Assembly: GCA_030490835.1 (NCBI GenBank)
Contig: CM059972.1
Coordinates: forward strand, 31,165,452-31,229,451
DNA from: Annona cherimola
Taxonomy: Eukaryota; Streptophyta; Magnoliopsida; Magnoliales; Annonaceae
Length of the DNA: 64,000 bases
Direction of reading: 5' to 3'
The notes under the pieces are model-generated. The model had not been told where the DNA came from. It worked only from the letters and a program-made list of their open reading frames with translations, and did not search any database. Made by a program: the position numbers and the translations under genes. Positions 1 through 12,700 of this stretch are shown here, in pieces (the first letter of the stretch is position 1; each line of letters begins with the position of its first letter).

Positions 1-1060
1 AACCCATTTATTAACGGGTTGGACGAACGGGTTGACTGGTTGACCATGACCATTAACACCCCTAGTAGCACCATAGCCAAACGTGATACCAACTACTCCA
101 TGCACTTGGGCCCGAAGTCTAATTATCTTACAAGTAATGACTTGTAATACACCCGCCTCTCATGATCCTTCAAAATGAAGGCTCTCAATTCATTAGGACA
201 TTTTCATTAGGGTTTACCTCAATGATAAAAAGCAAATCCAAGATTATGATTATGTCGTTTAACACTAATTAATTTATCATAACATCTAGGAGTTTTGAGC
301 AGACCATATTTGTTAGAAATACATATAATTATGTACATATTATGAAAAACACTTACATTCCATTCATAGATGTATTTAAGTGTTATGATAATTATAAAAT
401 CATTAGTTTACAGACTGTAATTGTATGTGACATGTCATGTAATTGGCATTTTTATGTTGCTTGATATCTCTCAATGATGTTCCAGTAGTTGATTCGTCTC
501 TTTAACGCACCACACATAGGCTGACGAGAATGACTGAGTTACTATGCATTAAATGCGGGCACATCCAGCTTGGAGCAGAAGCCCAACCTCTAGATACCAG
601 AGATGAAGATAAGGACGAAGTAGTCGTAGAGATATGGGCTTTTCAGGCAGCGAAAATCGACAATGCATTGCGGTGGTTGGGACAACATTGGTGCTAACAG
701 AGACATTCGAGCGTTTATCATGGAGTACTCAATAGAAAGCCACGCAACACTGTTGGAGGAGGTACCATTAACGCTAGCATGGATGTTTCATTTAGGCAAT
801 GAGGCTCGGGCGTGCCTGGGCTTCTTGACTTCCTTTTGTTGCATGACGTAGTTCCTCAAGTGCAAGAGCTTGGGGGGAAGGCGAATGGCAGTGCTGGCCA
901 TGAGAGACTGAGCTTCTTCGAAGCAACGACATTTAAATGTATTGGGATGGTGAAGGGGCTATTGGAGGTGCTGGCGAAGGTCATCAAGGAGCCCATCTAC
1001 CCCGCAACCATGAAAGGATCATCAATGGTAATCTAGTTGTTGACACCCCGCCTAAATCGG
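1..1060. other. Unassigned DNA with a possible coding relic
   Basis: The first 480 bases show nothing recognisable. From about 541 to 1036 base composition rises and two short readable stretches appear on the plus strand. One runs 542-693 and is acidic in the middle. The other, in a different frame, runs 797-1036 and reads like a helical segment ending in VIKEPIYPATMKG. They are separated by stops and a frame change, so at best this is a broken gene fragment. I do not recognise the family. It could also be an internal piece of a degraded transposon. Confidence 0.25.
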
Positions 1061-1999
1061 AAAATTGGATTTTTAAACAGGTTTACTATCATGTGGCCCA
1101 CCCATCTAAGGCCCTTTATGGAGTTATATTTGAATGTTTAACCAATATGTTTGCAAGCCTCATTTTGTGTAGGATCTATGTGGAAAATGGGCCTCTAATG
1201 CTTTAAGCCCGCTTTAAGAAGTAATGGCTAATAATCTACACGGTAGATCAGGAGCAATTTGCATTCAAGACAAAGTAAAAAATATTATCTCAAAACAATT
1301 GAAGTTGGGTCGACGTGATGGACGGTTTGGATTAAATAAATAATTAGTATTATATGAGGTTTTAATAGTCAAAATAAATTTGACCAAATAAGGAGGTGGA
1401 TTTGCAATATTTCAAATGATGAATGAAAGCTACTAGATCCAACTCATTAAATGAAGATCTGAACCGTTAAAGTGGATAATTGACATCAATAAGTGTGGGT
1501 CTCATCTAAGATCAAGGAAAATAGGTGATGATCAAGGCATAAATGAAGGATGGAAAATACCCAAAATCAATGGCTAAGAAAGAGTTGACTTACTAATCAA
1601 GCAACACAATGGGCCCATTGGTGGTTATCAAAAACCACCCATAAATTTACTAAGGAGTCCATTTTGGAATATAATTTTGCAAAAAATAAAAAGTTAAGTT
1701 GTGCAAAATATTATTAAAATATACCAATGTGCAATTTTTCAAAAATTAAAAGCTATAAAAGGATCCCTCTTCCCATATTCTCTACACGCCCAACATACCC
1801 AAAATCCTCCTCTCATCCATTTTTCTTCCAAGATTTCCATACGAGCTGCCTTTCATTGGATGCCCTTTTTTATTTTATTATTTCTTTCTGCATTACTCCA
1901 GCTCTCCTCTCCTTCACATAAAAAAAAGGTCAAAAGAAATATATATATATATATATATATATATACGCATGCATCTGCCCTTCTTTTGCATTCCAGCAT
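1061..1999. other. AT-rich intergenic DNA, no gene seen
   Basis: No credible open frame is present. A (TA)n microsatellite lies at about 1940-1966. The plus strand becomes pyrimidine-rich after about 1760. Short open frames here are low-complexity and not supported. Confidence 0.5.
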
Positions 2000-2370
2000 C
2001 TTCTTCTTTTTTAAAAAAAAATAATCCAACGCATCCCATCTTTCTTGTTTTTTTTTCTGAATTTTTTTAATTAGTTAATCATATATCTGGACCATCTAAT
2101 GCTCTACATTGGGCCTGCTTAAAAATCATTTTCCTTTTTATGTTGCTTCATCACTCCATTCACGTCATTTTTTTTTTAAAAAAAAAACAATCCTACCGCA
2201 TCTCATTCTCCTTTCTCTTCCCATAATTTTTTTTTACATCAATCCAATACCTGTTCGTCTAATGTTCTATTTATTACTTACTAAATCATTTTGCTTTAAC
2301 CAACGCTACTTTATCATTTCATTCCACGTCCTTTTTTTTTTAAAAAAAAGACAAACTTTATTTTTGGAAA
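2000..2370. repeat. Diverged tandem repeat, about 155-bp unit
   Basis: Each unit starts with a run of T followed directly by a run of A (about 2008-2022, 2167-2187, 2331-2348). It then has a pyrimidine-rich stretch with a CGCATC-like word, an AT tract, and a phrase like TCTAATGYTCTA followed by AAATCATTTT. Roughly 2.3 copies are visible. The T-run/A-run junctions are perfect short palindromes. Confidence 0.5.
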
Positions 2371-3440
2371 CAAAATTTCTATACTCTGTTTCAAATTGAG
2401 TTAGGGCCTCATAAAAAGCCAGTGATTAAATTCTTGTTTCCACCTTCTTGAGCTTTTATATATCAAATATATGTTAATTTTCAGCACTCCTAGGACCAAT
2501 ATGCTACAAAAATAAAGTTGTATTTTTCTAACTGTGAGTTCATCCAGAAAATCTCTGTATTTCAGTGCCTTATTGTACAAGGACTAACCACCGTTATATA
2601 GTTAGTGGCGACTCCAAAAATTAATATATTTAATTTTGTCAGCATTTGTATGCATTTTACTAACTATTAATTGCGCCTAACTGAGACACATGTTTGTATT
2701 TGACTAACTCGCATAATTTAAAAATATCTAAAAACTTGCATCATCTAAAAGCTTTAACGCTTGCATCTCCCTTCTTTAACCTCCATGTCCACACCTTTTA
2801 TATTTTTTTCATTTCTGATCTTGAACCCTTTTTCTACATCTTTTTATATTTTTTATTTGTACGTTTAATTTCTATATTTAACTCGCATCATATCTAACCA
2901 GCCAATCCGCTAACTCGCATTTCATATTTATTTTCCTCTCTCATATTTGCCCATTTATTTTCCTACTTAGTTCACAACTACTTTTCTTTTATATTTCTAT
3001 TGACTACACATTATATTTTTAGGCCAATTTGTCAGCCCATCATAGTGCAGAAAAAACTACGTGCTACACTAGTCCATCAATAGACATAAGTCTGGGAGGC
3101 ATTTCGTGGAGCTAGGTTCGGTGTTGATGTTACTAGAGATGATTGTAGACTCGGAGAGGAGCATCAGCAAGAAAGCACTTAGCGTTCTGGATGACTCGTG
3201 TGATTGCGAGGAGGGGTTATTAGTGGCCACAAAAATTCGCTGATGGTGCCGTTGCTGGTGAAGAAATGGTCCTAGTGTCCAGCCTGGCAACGGAGTTCAC
3301 CGTCTTGAATCTTAAGAAGTTATGCAAGAGATGCAAGGAGGAGATGCTGGTGGTGGTAGACAGCCTTCGAGTGGGGTCAAATGGTTATCCTGCTGTCATA
3401 CGTGGGGTGCGGTTGATAACTCGTGAAAATGTGAGTTATC
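2371..3440. other. Intergenic DNA, no identified element
   Basis: 2371-3060 is AT-rich and featureless. 3061-3440 is richer in G and has short open frames on both strands, but none resembles a known protein. It directly precedes the probable LTR and may belong to the same decayed retroelement. Confidence 0.35.
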
Positions 3441-4870
3441 ACGACTCATTTCAGACTAGTTTTGCATGTTAGTTCAAGAGAATGTAGTAAAATTGCATTC
3501 ATTTAGTTTAGTTTTCACGCATTTTGCGTTTTAGGTACAACATGTAGTTTTTATGCATTTTTAGTATAAAATAGATGCAAATTTTGTTAATTTTTGAATT
3601 GTAGCTAATACCTCATCATCTAGAAGTTCATTTATTAGGTTTTAGCTGATTTTGCAAGAAAGACGGGTGGCTAACAGCTTGTGAGTGTGATGGGATGAAG
3701 AAATGTGCCAAAAGAAGAAACAAGTTCATTGGTGCCTTGGCGTCAACCAGCGGTGCCTAGGTGCCAACCTACTACCTCATAAGAACTCTCCAAAAATCCT
3801 TAAGTCGGCAGGCTTCAAGAGAGTTGGCGCCTAGGGGTCGACCCCCACACATGTGCATTTTAGCACGTGTCTTGTGCTAAATTCAAGGGGGTATAAATAC
3901 ACACTTAGGGTTCATTTGGGGCATAAGGAGAACGCGTGAGGAGCAGCTCAAGGGGAAGAAAAGAAAGGATTTTCAAGCCAAGAGCAACTTGAAGAGGAGA
4001 ATTACTCTGTTGGTGGAAACTAGCGGAAACTAGCAACTTTTAGCTTCTTTTTCTTATTCTCTACATATTTTTCATTTTCTCTTTTGTTGGGAATGAATTC
4101 AACTTGGTTTCTATAGGATTTGACTCCATGTTCATGAGTTAAACTTCAATAGATGGGAAGTTGAGATGAATTGATGTTTAAACTATGTTATTTTGGTTCT
4201 TGATGATTTGAAATAAATATTTGATTGCCGCGTATGTGTGCTATGTGGATTCACCCTTGCATGTGGTGTTTAATGTTTTTTACAAGATTAATTACCTTGT
4301 AAGGTGATCTAGTTGCTAGATTTATCCTTGAAAAAAGAGAATCTAGGCAAGATTCATGTGTAAGGCATAGGTTTTTCTTTTGGTAAAAAGAGGAATGTTT
4401 AATGGATAAACTCTGTGTAGTTATGAGCATGTTATGTGCAAATCAATTCCATAACATTTATTTGCATGGGAACATATCGATTGGGTGTTGTGCAATTAGC
4501 TTTACATGTGTTGGAAGACATATATAAAGAATATTGAACCCGGACTAGGAAATCTCTGCATAATATAATGAAAGGAACCTATTTAATATAGTTTAGAATC
4601 AAAGAATCCTAACTATCCCATCTACGCATCTAACTCGATAAGCTCCTATTGAAATTCTGCCTTTTTCGTTATACTTTATCTCATTTTTTATTACTTTGCA
4701 CATTAAATTAGAATTGTTCAAATCTCTCCAATCATCCAAAGCAATTGAGGTAATCAATATAATTATTTTAGACAAAATTCCTCGTGGAAACGATACTCTA
4801 CTTATCATGTATTACTTGATCGGCACGTATACTTGCGCTAAAATGAACATTTTTATTAGACATATACGCA
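3441..4870 (+). mobile_element. Probable old solo or truncated LTR
   Basis: A TATA-type promoter motif (GTATAAATAC, 3891-3900) is followed by a transcribed-looking purine-rich leader. The 3' part carries CCTCGTGGAAACGATACTCT at 4780-4799, then a TATTACTTGATCGGCACGTA-like stretch. I associate this phrase with the end of LTRs in plant Ty3/gypsy-type elements; that is family knowledge, not a search result. No primer-binding site or gag/pol coding follows, so it is probably a solo LTR. Both boundaries are approximate and I could not define a target duplication. Confidence 0.4.
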
Positions 4871-5647
4871 GCTCGTCAGCGGTGAAGTGGGGTTTCCCAT
4901 AATGCACCGTCGGTTGCCACAAATGGGAAAAATAAGCTACTCGAAAAATCCATCTCTCTATAATTGACATGAGCGTGTGTTTATCTATGCTTAGTTGTGC
5001 TTGGTTGGCCAAGCCAGCTTCAATGTCTGCTGTGTGAGGTGCGACCCAACAGTTGGTGTTCATCCGGCACACCAACGATAGAGATGACACCACGCAAAAA
5101 TCCTTATTATACAATATGTTAAATAAAATCACGTTTGTTCATCTACATGGAAAAATGTCTTAGATGATTTACATATTAAGTTAACAAATTGAAATTTGTA
5201 TAGATCAAATAATTTTATTATGTTTCTTTTACGATTTCATTAAATAGGGCTAAACTTATATTTGAATAATTAAATGAGTAATTTGAAATATAATGAATGA
5301 TATGAATTTGTTAAGTTATCCCACATCGTTTGTGGTTGAGTTTGGGAGTGCAGTTAAAGTATAAAGAAATGTCTTACTTCTCTGGTTAACTTTGAGAGTT
5401 AAGAAGACCCATAAGCATCAAACAGAATTTCATATAATTATCAAGGTAAACATCAAATGGACTGGATGATTGGAACCCAAAAATAAATTTACTTTAAATG
5501 TCATGTTGTGAAAAAATTGATAATTTTTCAAGAATACGAAAGAGGTGTGGGGATAATTAAGACACATCAGAATAAAAGTTGCGAAGAAAAAAACGAAAAG
5601 AAAAAAGAGAACTAAATGACAAGATAACAAAAAAGCAAAATTATTTA
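4871..5647. other. Intergenic DNA, nothing identified
   Basis: A somewhat GC-richer part (4880-5100) gives a minus-strand open frame of about 100 codons with no recognisable domain. The remainder is AT-rich without features. Confidence 0.4.
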
Positions 5648-6010
5648 GGGTATGTTTGGTTAGGCAAAAGAAAATGTCAATTAAGAACTTTTCAAACTAT
5701 AATTATCTTATTTTTAATTATTTTTTAATATTTTTCTATACAAACTATCCTACTTTTTAATTATTTTCATATAACTACCTATATAATTAATCTATTTATT
5801 TTAACTTTATTCTCTACACAACTATCCATACAATTGACCTGTCTATTTTAACTTTATTCTCTACGTAACTATACATACAACTAACTTATCTACTTTAACT
5901 TTATTATCTTTAATCATTACCTTATCATATCACATTAATTTCCATCAATTTGACAAATTTTATATGAATTTTTTTTTATTAAAAAGTTTTATTCCTAATC
6001 AAATACACCC
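5648..6010. mobile_element. Tourist-like MITE (T1)
   Basis: The left end reads GGGTATGTTTGG and the right end AAATACACCC, an imperfect inverted pair matching the GGGTGTGTTTGG family found many times in this window. It is flanked by TTA on the left and TTT on the right. Inside, at about 5773-5905, a 47-bp motif built around AACTTTATTCTCTAC is repeated three times in tandem, which makes this copy longer than its relatives. GGG-TGTTTGG ends and 3-bp duplications are typical of PIF/Harbinger Tourist elements. Confidence 0.6.
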
Positions 6011-6102
6011 TTTGTGTTTAAGAAAATAAATGTAATTCATAAAAATAGAAGTAAAATTGACATATCGTGATTCAAGGATGGTAATGGGCATTTATAATTT
6101 TT

Positions 6103-6341
6103 TAAGAGCGTGCTTGGAAAATAATAAAAATTTTGGAAAAAAATTTTGATGTAAAATTTTTTAAATGAGAGAAAAGAAAGAGATATGATATAAGTAATAA
6201 TGAGGATTAACCAGAATAAATTTAAAATAGATAGATTAGTTATAGCTTTGTAGAAATATTTGAAAAGTAAAATAGAAGAATAGGAAAATATGAATTAGTA
6301 ATTAAAAAGATAATTTAAGATTAAGAAAAGCTTTATACTAA
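6103..6341. mobile_element. Tourist-like MITE (T2), right end missing
   Basis: It begins GAGCGTGCTTGG and continues with the purine-rich arm shared by the family (ATGAGAGAAAA, then GATAGATTAGTT, then AAAATATGA). Its right end runs straight into the next copy without the expected CCAAACACACCC. Confidence 0.5.
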
Positions 6342-6641
6342 GAGTGTGTTTGGAAAGTGGTAACACTTTCGGATGAAAGCTATGTTGGTCTAGCATTAAA
6401 ACTTTTCAACCAATACTTTTCAATCTAAAATTTTCCAATCATCATAAGTATTTTATTTTTTATTTTTTTCTATACAACTATTCTATTTTTTAATTATTTC
6501 TATACAACTAACTTCTCTATTTTAACTTTATTTTCTTTACTCGTTATCGTTACTCCAATTATATCACATCATTTTTTCTTATTTTAAATTTTTTTATACA
6601 AATCTTTCTTCAAAAAGTTCTATCACTCATCAAACACATCG
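6342..6641. mobile_element. Tourist-like MITE (T3)
   Basis: The left end is GAGTGTGTTTGG and the right end CAAACACATC. The body is the pyrimidine-rich orientation of the family (CTATACAACTATTCTA, TTTTAACTTTATT). It abuts T2 in the opposite orientation. Confidence 0.55.
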
Positions 6642-7259
6642 TGGTGCTCTTTCAACTACATGCGCATATTCAGCCCATGGGATAAATCCATCTTTTGTCA
6701 TTTGTCCAACGCGGTAGTACCTTCATAGATGACAATCATGTCTTTCGAACTCCAAAAGGTACCGGGGAAGGCACATAGGTCCAATGACCTGCTTTTAAGG
6801 TCGTATCCAATGAGGGATAGACAAGATTATTAGTAGTGTTGAACAATTTATGAAAACCAAATTCAAATAAGATAAAAACTTAAAAAGTTTATTCCGAAGA
6901 AATGCAACAATTGAAATTATAATTATAATTTTAGAAGTTAGAAAATAGTATAAATATGCTACGTGAAGTTATTCGAAGATTACATCAATTCACTGTATAA
7001 TTAGGTGTATTTATAATTATAGTCAAATTAAGTAGGTATATTTACAAATCACCTTATTTTTGTAATATTTCTAAAAGTAATTTTTTTTCCAAAAACTTAT
7101 TTTCTTGAACTCTTTTGACTCATATCACCAAAGGAACAATAAAACTCCGTATAAATTAAAAAATTCAGCAAGCACGATAAATGCATTGCATGTACTTAAT
7201 TTATCCTACATTTAAACAAAAAATACTTCACAAGACATATGTAGAGTGAATGCAATATT
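6642..7259. other. AT-rich DNA with a half foldback relic
   Basis: About 6985-7065 resembles one arm of the foldback element at 33372-33776 (phrases like GTATATTTACAAAT and AAATTAAGTAGG). The rest shows nothing. Confidence 0.35.
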
Positions 7260-7523
7260 TGGCATGTGTTTTGGAAGTGATAAAACTTCTAGAAAAATTT
7301 TTTAGTATAAAAATTTATGAAATAAGAGAAATTAATATTATACGAGAAATATAATGATAAGAAGTAAAAAGAATAATAGTAAAATAAATATATCAGTTGT
7401 ATAGATAGTTGTGTAAAAATAATTAAAATATATAATAGTTTTATAAGATGACCAGAAAAATGATTTTAAAATAAGATAGTTGCGAAAAATAAATTTTTTT
7501 TATGATATCTATAAACTCCCTAT
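7260..7523. mobile_element. Tourist-like MITE (T4), degenerate
   Basis: It begins GGCATGTGTTTTGGAAGTG and has the purine-rich family body. The right end decays near 7520 and no clean target duplication is visible. Confidence 0.45.
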
Positions 7524-8860
7524 TTTAAATTTGGAAGAAAATTTATATTTTTGCAAATAAATATATTTTTTAAATTTTGTATAATAATGCATATTTCAAA
7601 TATTTGAATTTTACTATTAATATGTAGAATATATTCAAGTATGTCATTATTATCAATTTGGGAAGGTTCTGAAGAAAAAAATGGGTATTTTGATATTGTA
7701 CAACAAATCAAGTGTAAAAATGCAAATTTTAGCAACTTAGGTGAATATAATAAATAACAAGAAAATGGTGTAAATTGTAAAAAAAAAATATCCACCAACG
7801 CACAGGCCATGTAGAGTTAATCACGCCAAAAGTCAAATTTGATTTCTAGTACGGAAAATGGCTTCTTATTAGCCAAAATAATTAATTAATTAATTAAAAC
7901 AGAAATTCGATTAAGTTATCTATCTCTTTCGCTGAAAATTTCTAAAACTTATAAATAAGGGGTGTGGCCCGTCTTAGATCGAAATGGAGAGTAGAGAAAG
8001 AGAAGGTGAAGCTTTGATTAAGTTGATCCCAATCATCAATCATCATCATTTAGGTTATTTATTATTTATTTTATATCTTTCTTTCTAAATTAATAAAAAA
8101 TTAAGGGTAGAGATCAATTTGGATCGATGAATTGGGAGAAAATTTGCATATTTGAAAGAAGAAAATTGTAATCCATAGAAATCGAATTTGTTAAATCTAA
8201 ATGTGATTAGTTTCATTTTTTTGGAATGTGATTAGTTTAAAAAAAATGAAATTAGTTTCAATTTAATAATTGGGAGTTTTGATTCTTGGGGATGGGCCCT
8301 GATCAAGAGCTATCATTTTACGAAATTCTATCCAAAATTTTAATCAAAGTGGACCCAAACAGAATATATATCATTAGACGGCAAGAGAATAATCTCAACT
8401 ATTAAATCTATGATTTGATATATGATCAGGATGATCCAAACCGTTAGATGTGTATAAAATTTAATTTTACATGAAGATATAATGTTAGATCATGTTTGGA
8501 TATTTTGATGGATGATTAGATTTGGAAATTTGCAACTCTGTCTCAATAGTCTTTATAATAGTGGAAAGTGTAACGAGTTGATCTAAACTGTTAAAAATTT
8601 AACTAAAAATATAAAGTTTTGATCAGTGGTTTAGATTAACAATTAAAACTCCTTATAACTTAATTTACACCGCCCGTGTAGTAGATCTAGAATCAAAATA
8701 AAATAATATGTAAGAAATAGTAAATGAATGATTTTAACATGATAATTTTTTGAGAACTCAGATATTATCATTAAGGAATGACTAAATTTTAATGTTAAGT
8801 ATATTGTAAATTAAAAATACTGAAAATCAACCTAAATAAAGTGAATGACTATCAAAAATA
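7524..8860. other. AT-rich intergenic DNA, no gene seen
   Basis: One minus-strand frame (7520-7810) is low-complexity and unsupported. At 8400-8470 there is a phrase of the type GATGATCCAAACCGTTAGAT, common in plant non-coding repeats. No element boundaries could be set. Confidence 0.4.
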
Positions 8861-9176
8861 CGGATCTTGATATAGTGCACTCGGGTGCATTTAACCCTTT
8901 TTAAAAATTAAATTTTTTTTTATAAAATTGTTAATCTAAGTGTATTTAACATTTATATCAATTTTTACCATTTTTGGAGTAAATTACTAAAATGTCATTG
9001 ATTTTCAAAAATAAAAAATAAATATCTAAAATACTCCAAAAATGGTAAAAATTGATACACATGTTAAATATACTTAGATTAATAGCTATATAAAAAAATT
9101 TTCAAAAATATAAAAAAGGTTAAAGTATCTTGGTGCACTGAGGCCAAGTGCACCGAGGTGCGCTATATCGGGGTCC
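8861..9176. mobile_element. Foldback MITE A with 8-bp target duplication
   Basis: The element is a 316-bp imperfect palindrome. Its ends read CGGATCTTGATATAGTGCAC and, on the other strand, GGACCCCGATATAGCGCAC. It is flanked by the perfect 8-bp direct repeat CAAAAATA (8853-8860 and 9177-9184). Each arm carries the core shared by many foldbacks in this window (AAGTGTATTTAAC then TTTTTACCATTTTT at 8938-8976, inverted at about 9038-9082). An 8-bp duplication suggests hAT-type mobilisation. Confidence 0.75.
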
Positions 9177-9487
9177 CAAAAATAGCTTTGTTAAATATTT
9201 TTTATAATTTTATATAAGAAATTTTGAACTGAAAATTTTATATGATATAGAATATATTCTAAATATCACTCAACAAAAATAAAAATAAATTTTTGAATGA
9301 TATAAATATGGGTAGAAATTAACGTGATTTGAATTATCCATAAACTCGTAACCCTATTTAGCATAATAAAAATACATAAATAAATATAAATAATTAATAT
9401 TTTGTGTTGAAAATTTCCATATGGTTAATTCATGTAGTTATTGATTTATGATGAGAATTTCAGACTTAAAATCTTTGATTTGATTAT

Positions 9488-9767
9488 GGGTGTGTTTGTT
9501 AATAAGTAAAAATTGTGAAGTTAAACTTTTCAATCTAAAACTTTTCACTCTCCATAACTATCATATTTTTTAATCATTTATTCGTATTTTTCTATACAAC
9601 TATTCTACTTTTTAATCATTTCTACACAACTACCCATACAATTAATATATCTATTTTAACTTTATTCTGTTTACTCATCATCATTACCCCTATCATATCA
9701 TATCATTTGACAACTTCTACTATTTACAACTTTTCATCAAAAGTTTTATCCATTCCCAAACACACCC
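9488..9767. mobile_element. Tourist-like MITE (T5), near complete
   Basis: Ends are GGGTGTGTTTG and CAAACACACCC, flanked by TAT on both sides. The 280-bp body is the pyrimidine-rich orientation. This is one of the best preserved copies and serves as the reference for the nested ones. Confidence 0.7.
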
Positions 9768-12700
9768 TATAAAAAAATCAAAAGAACTTAATGTATTTAA
9801 TTTCAACAAATATAGGAAAATTGAGGAATAATCAAAATGAAAATTTAAACTAAAATAATAATTATTCATATTAATATAGTTAGTTAAAATATATGATTAT
9901 TGAGTTAATTAATGTAAAAAAAATTCATAAAATATTTGAAGAATATTGAAAATTAAATTTCATACAAATAGACTGTCAAAAATTAATATGAACAAGGGAG
10001 GGCTCGCCTATAATTATATTAAATTTTGGAACTCAAATGATTATTAGTTAGTAATTAATATTATGATGATGTTATTTAATAGATAAAATGGAATATTTAT
10101 AAGATAAGATTGAATACAACATAAAAATATAAAATAAAATGTAGAAGTGTAATTTGGCAATTCTATGAAATGAGTTTCAACACAAATTAATTATTTTATT
10201 AACTTGGAGCAACTAATGTTTTAGAATTTTTAGAATTTACTATAAATGATAATTTTAGAATAATTTAATTTATGCAAGGAATCACATATTAGCTAAATTA
10301 TAAATATTTGTATACATAGAGGTATTTGTACATTCTAGGATGAGATGTCATGCTAGATCATTATTAAAAGAGTTAATTTACGTTAAAATATTAATAAAAG
10401 AAAATATTATTTTTCAGTGTGATGTTTGAGCATTTAGTGAAATATGGTACATGGATGGATCCGAAATTTACATAAAGTAAGTAGAGCTCTTTTTGTCTCT
10501 TTTGATTTTGTATTGTAACATACAGTCATGAATGTTTTAGATGTTGTTGTTTTGTAATTTTTGAGTAAATAAATATTATCAATTATAGTGATTTATATTG
10601 ATGTTGAGATTGGTTTTTATTCATGCTAGTATTATACATTATGACATTAATGTATGTTGATTGGTATGCTAGCTTGTTCATGAGTCATGATTGTAATTGT
10701 GGATTTGTGAAAGTATTGTTGTTGCACCAACGGTGATGACCATTGGCACATGCTGACCGGGGATTGAGATGTGATAGTCTAGGTGACATTGGATCAAACT
10801 TACTTGTTTAATCGGTGAGCTACAAAGTTGATTTGACTGGCCCCTATAATTTTGATAATATATATTGTGATTCGGTCCGTGGGACTGGTGGTCCTCAACG
10901 TAACAATTGAGGTTAAAATTGTTCACGTAATGCGGTGGGTGTGGCTACAACTATATGGAGAAAGCAACAGAGTATCAGTTACATCTTCGGTTTAGATAAA
11001 GGTGTTTTCTGATCTATCTATATTGTGCAAGATTGGCCGCTCGTGTTAGGATGTAATGATAACAACCTAGGTTGTGTAGTAAGCTGGATTACGGGGCGAG
11101 ATACCGAACTTCTCTATTAGATTTGAAAGCTTATTAAATGGATTAGAGAAATGACATGCGTTTGATGCATTGATGCATGCTTAGACATTAACATACGTTC
11201 ATATGGATTTAAATTTGATTTGGATCTATGGTTTAATCTATATTTTATCAACCCCTATGCATATTGTTTATCCAAGTTTTGCAAGTTTACATTTATATGC
11301 TCTTAATGAGTTTACTCGAACACATCCTATTTCGTTATGTTTTTTTAGATAACAAGAGTATGAGTGGAGGCCAACATGAGGTTGGTGTACCAAATGAGTC
11401 TAGGATTTAATGAGACCAAATCTAGATTTATTTATTTATTTTGTTTTTTAGAGCAACGTAGTAACGATATGAAGTATATATTTTATGGATTTAATTATTT
11501 GAATCTAATTTAATTTGAAATTAATGAAACACTTGGTTTATGATGATTTAATGAACTACGTTATTGCACCTGTGTATGTTCTGTCATTATCATTGATCTT
11601 GTACTTTATTACTAACCGTTGACTTTGTTGACTGTGCATTACAATATCTAAATATACTTGTGTCTAGAAGCTTTAGAAATTTCCAACTTTAATTTTTTAA
11701 TTTGTGATCCTAAACATTTATTAAATCATTCTCATAGGATTCTTCTAAATCAATATTTTGAAACCTTAGATTCAGCATGAACATTTTTATCATCATTTTT
11801 TGTTTTTTCGATAAAATAGTGAATTGGGTATACAATCTAGTCGGGTCGATTGAATTGCTAAATCCAATCCATTTTTTTAAAACATAGTTCAATATATGAT
11901 TATAAATTATCTTCGCCATGGACCACCTTCACCAAAATTAAGAGGAATATAATATGGTTTAGATTATCCTTGTATACCTTATGATTTATGCATTAAATAA
12001 CCAAATAAACCTTATATCAGGTTCAAAACACTTAAGAATATTATGACAACGACTTGATCATCTAAATCAAAATTTTCGAAACTCATATCTCATTGAAATA
12101 AAATAAAGGACTCCTATGCAGTCTTGTGCTATCCATACCAGAGTTGTCATAGCCACCAAGCTTGCCATATGGGCCACCTACATTGTGCCCTATTTAGCTT
12201 AAGTAGTAAATGCGTGTCTAGCTCTACTTCTAAAATAGATTATACTTGGATTTATGAAATCTGAATAATCCAATTTCAACTTCTTTGAGTTCTTTTCCTT
12301 TTTCCAATTGAAGCTCTTATAAAAAAAATATCCTAGAAAGTCTTTCAAGAGCATCTTCTAAGAAAGCAAAAAAGAGAGAAGGATTTTGACAAATATGAGA
12401 CTACTACCTTTTAACTAAGGAATAGCTAGACTAATTTTATTAGGTTACTAGTTTATTTATTCTAAATAAATTACTAAGACTTCTTTTTAGTACGAGGAAA
12501 AGACTTTCCATAATATATTGCGTTGTTTCTCATAGAAGCGAAAAGTCGTCATTTTTATATTTGTCACTTACTCCACACTTTTATTATATTAGCCTGAGAG
12601 TTGTTTGATAGTTTAAGAATAGAAAAATGATAAATGAGGTAGGTAAAAAGTCAACACCATTAATTATTTACCTACCTTATTTTTTTAACTTTACACTAAT

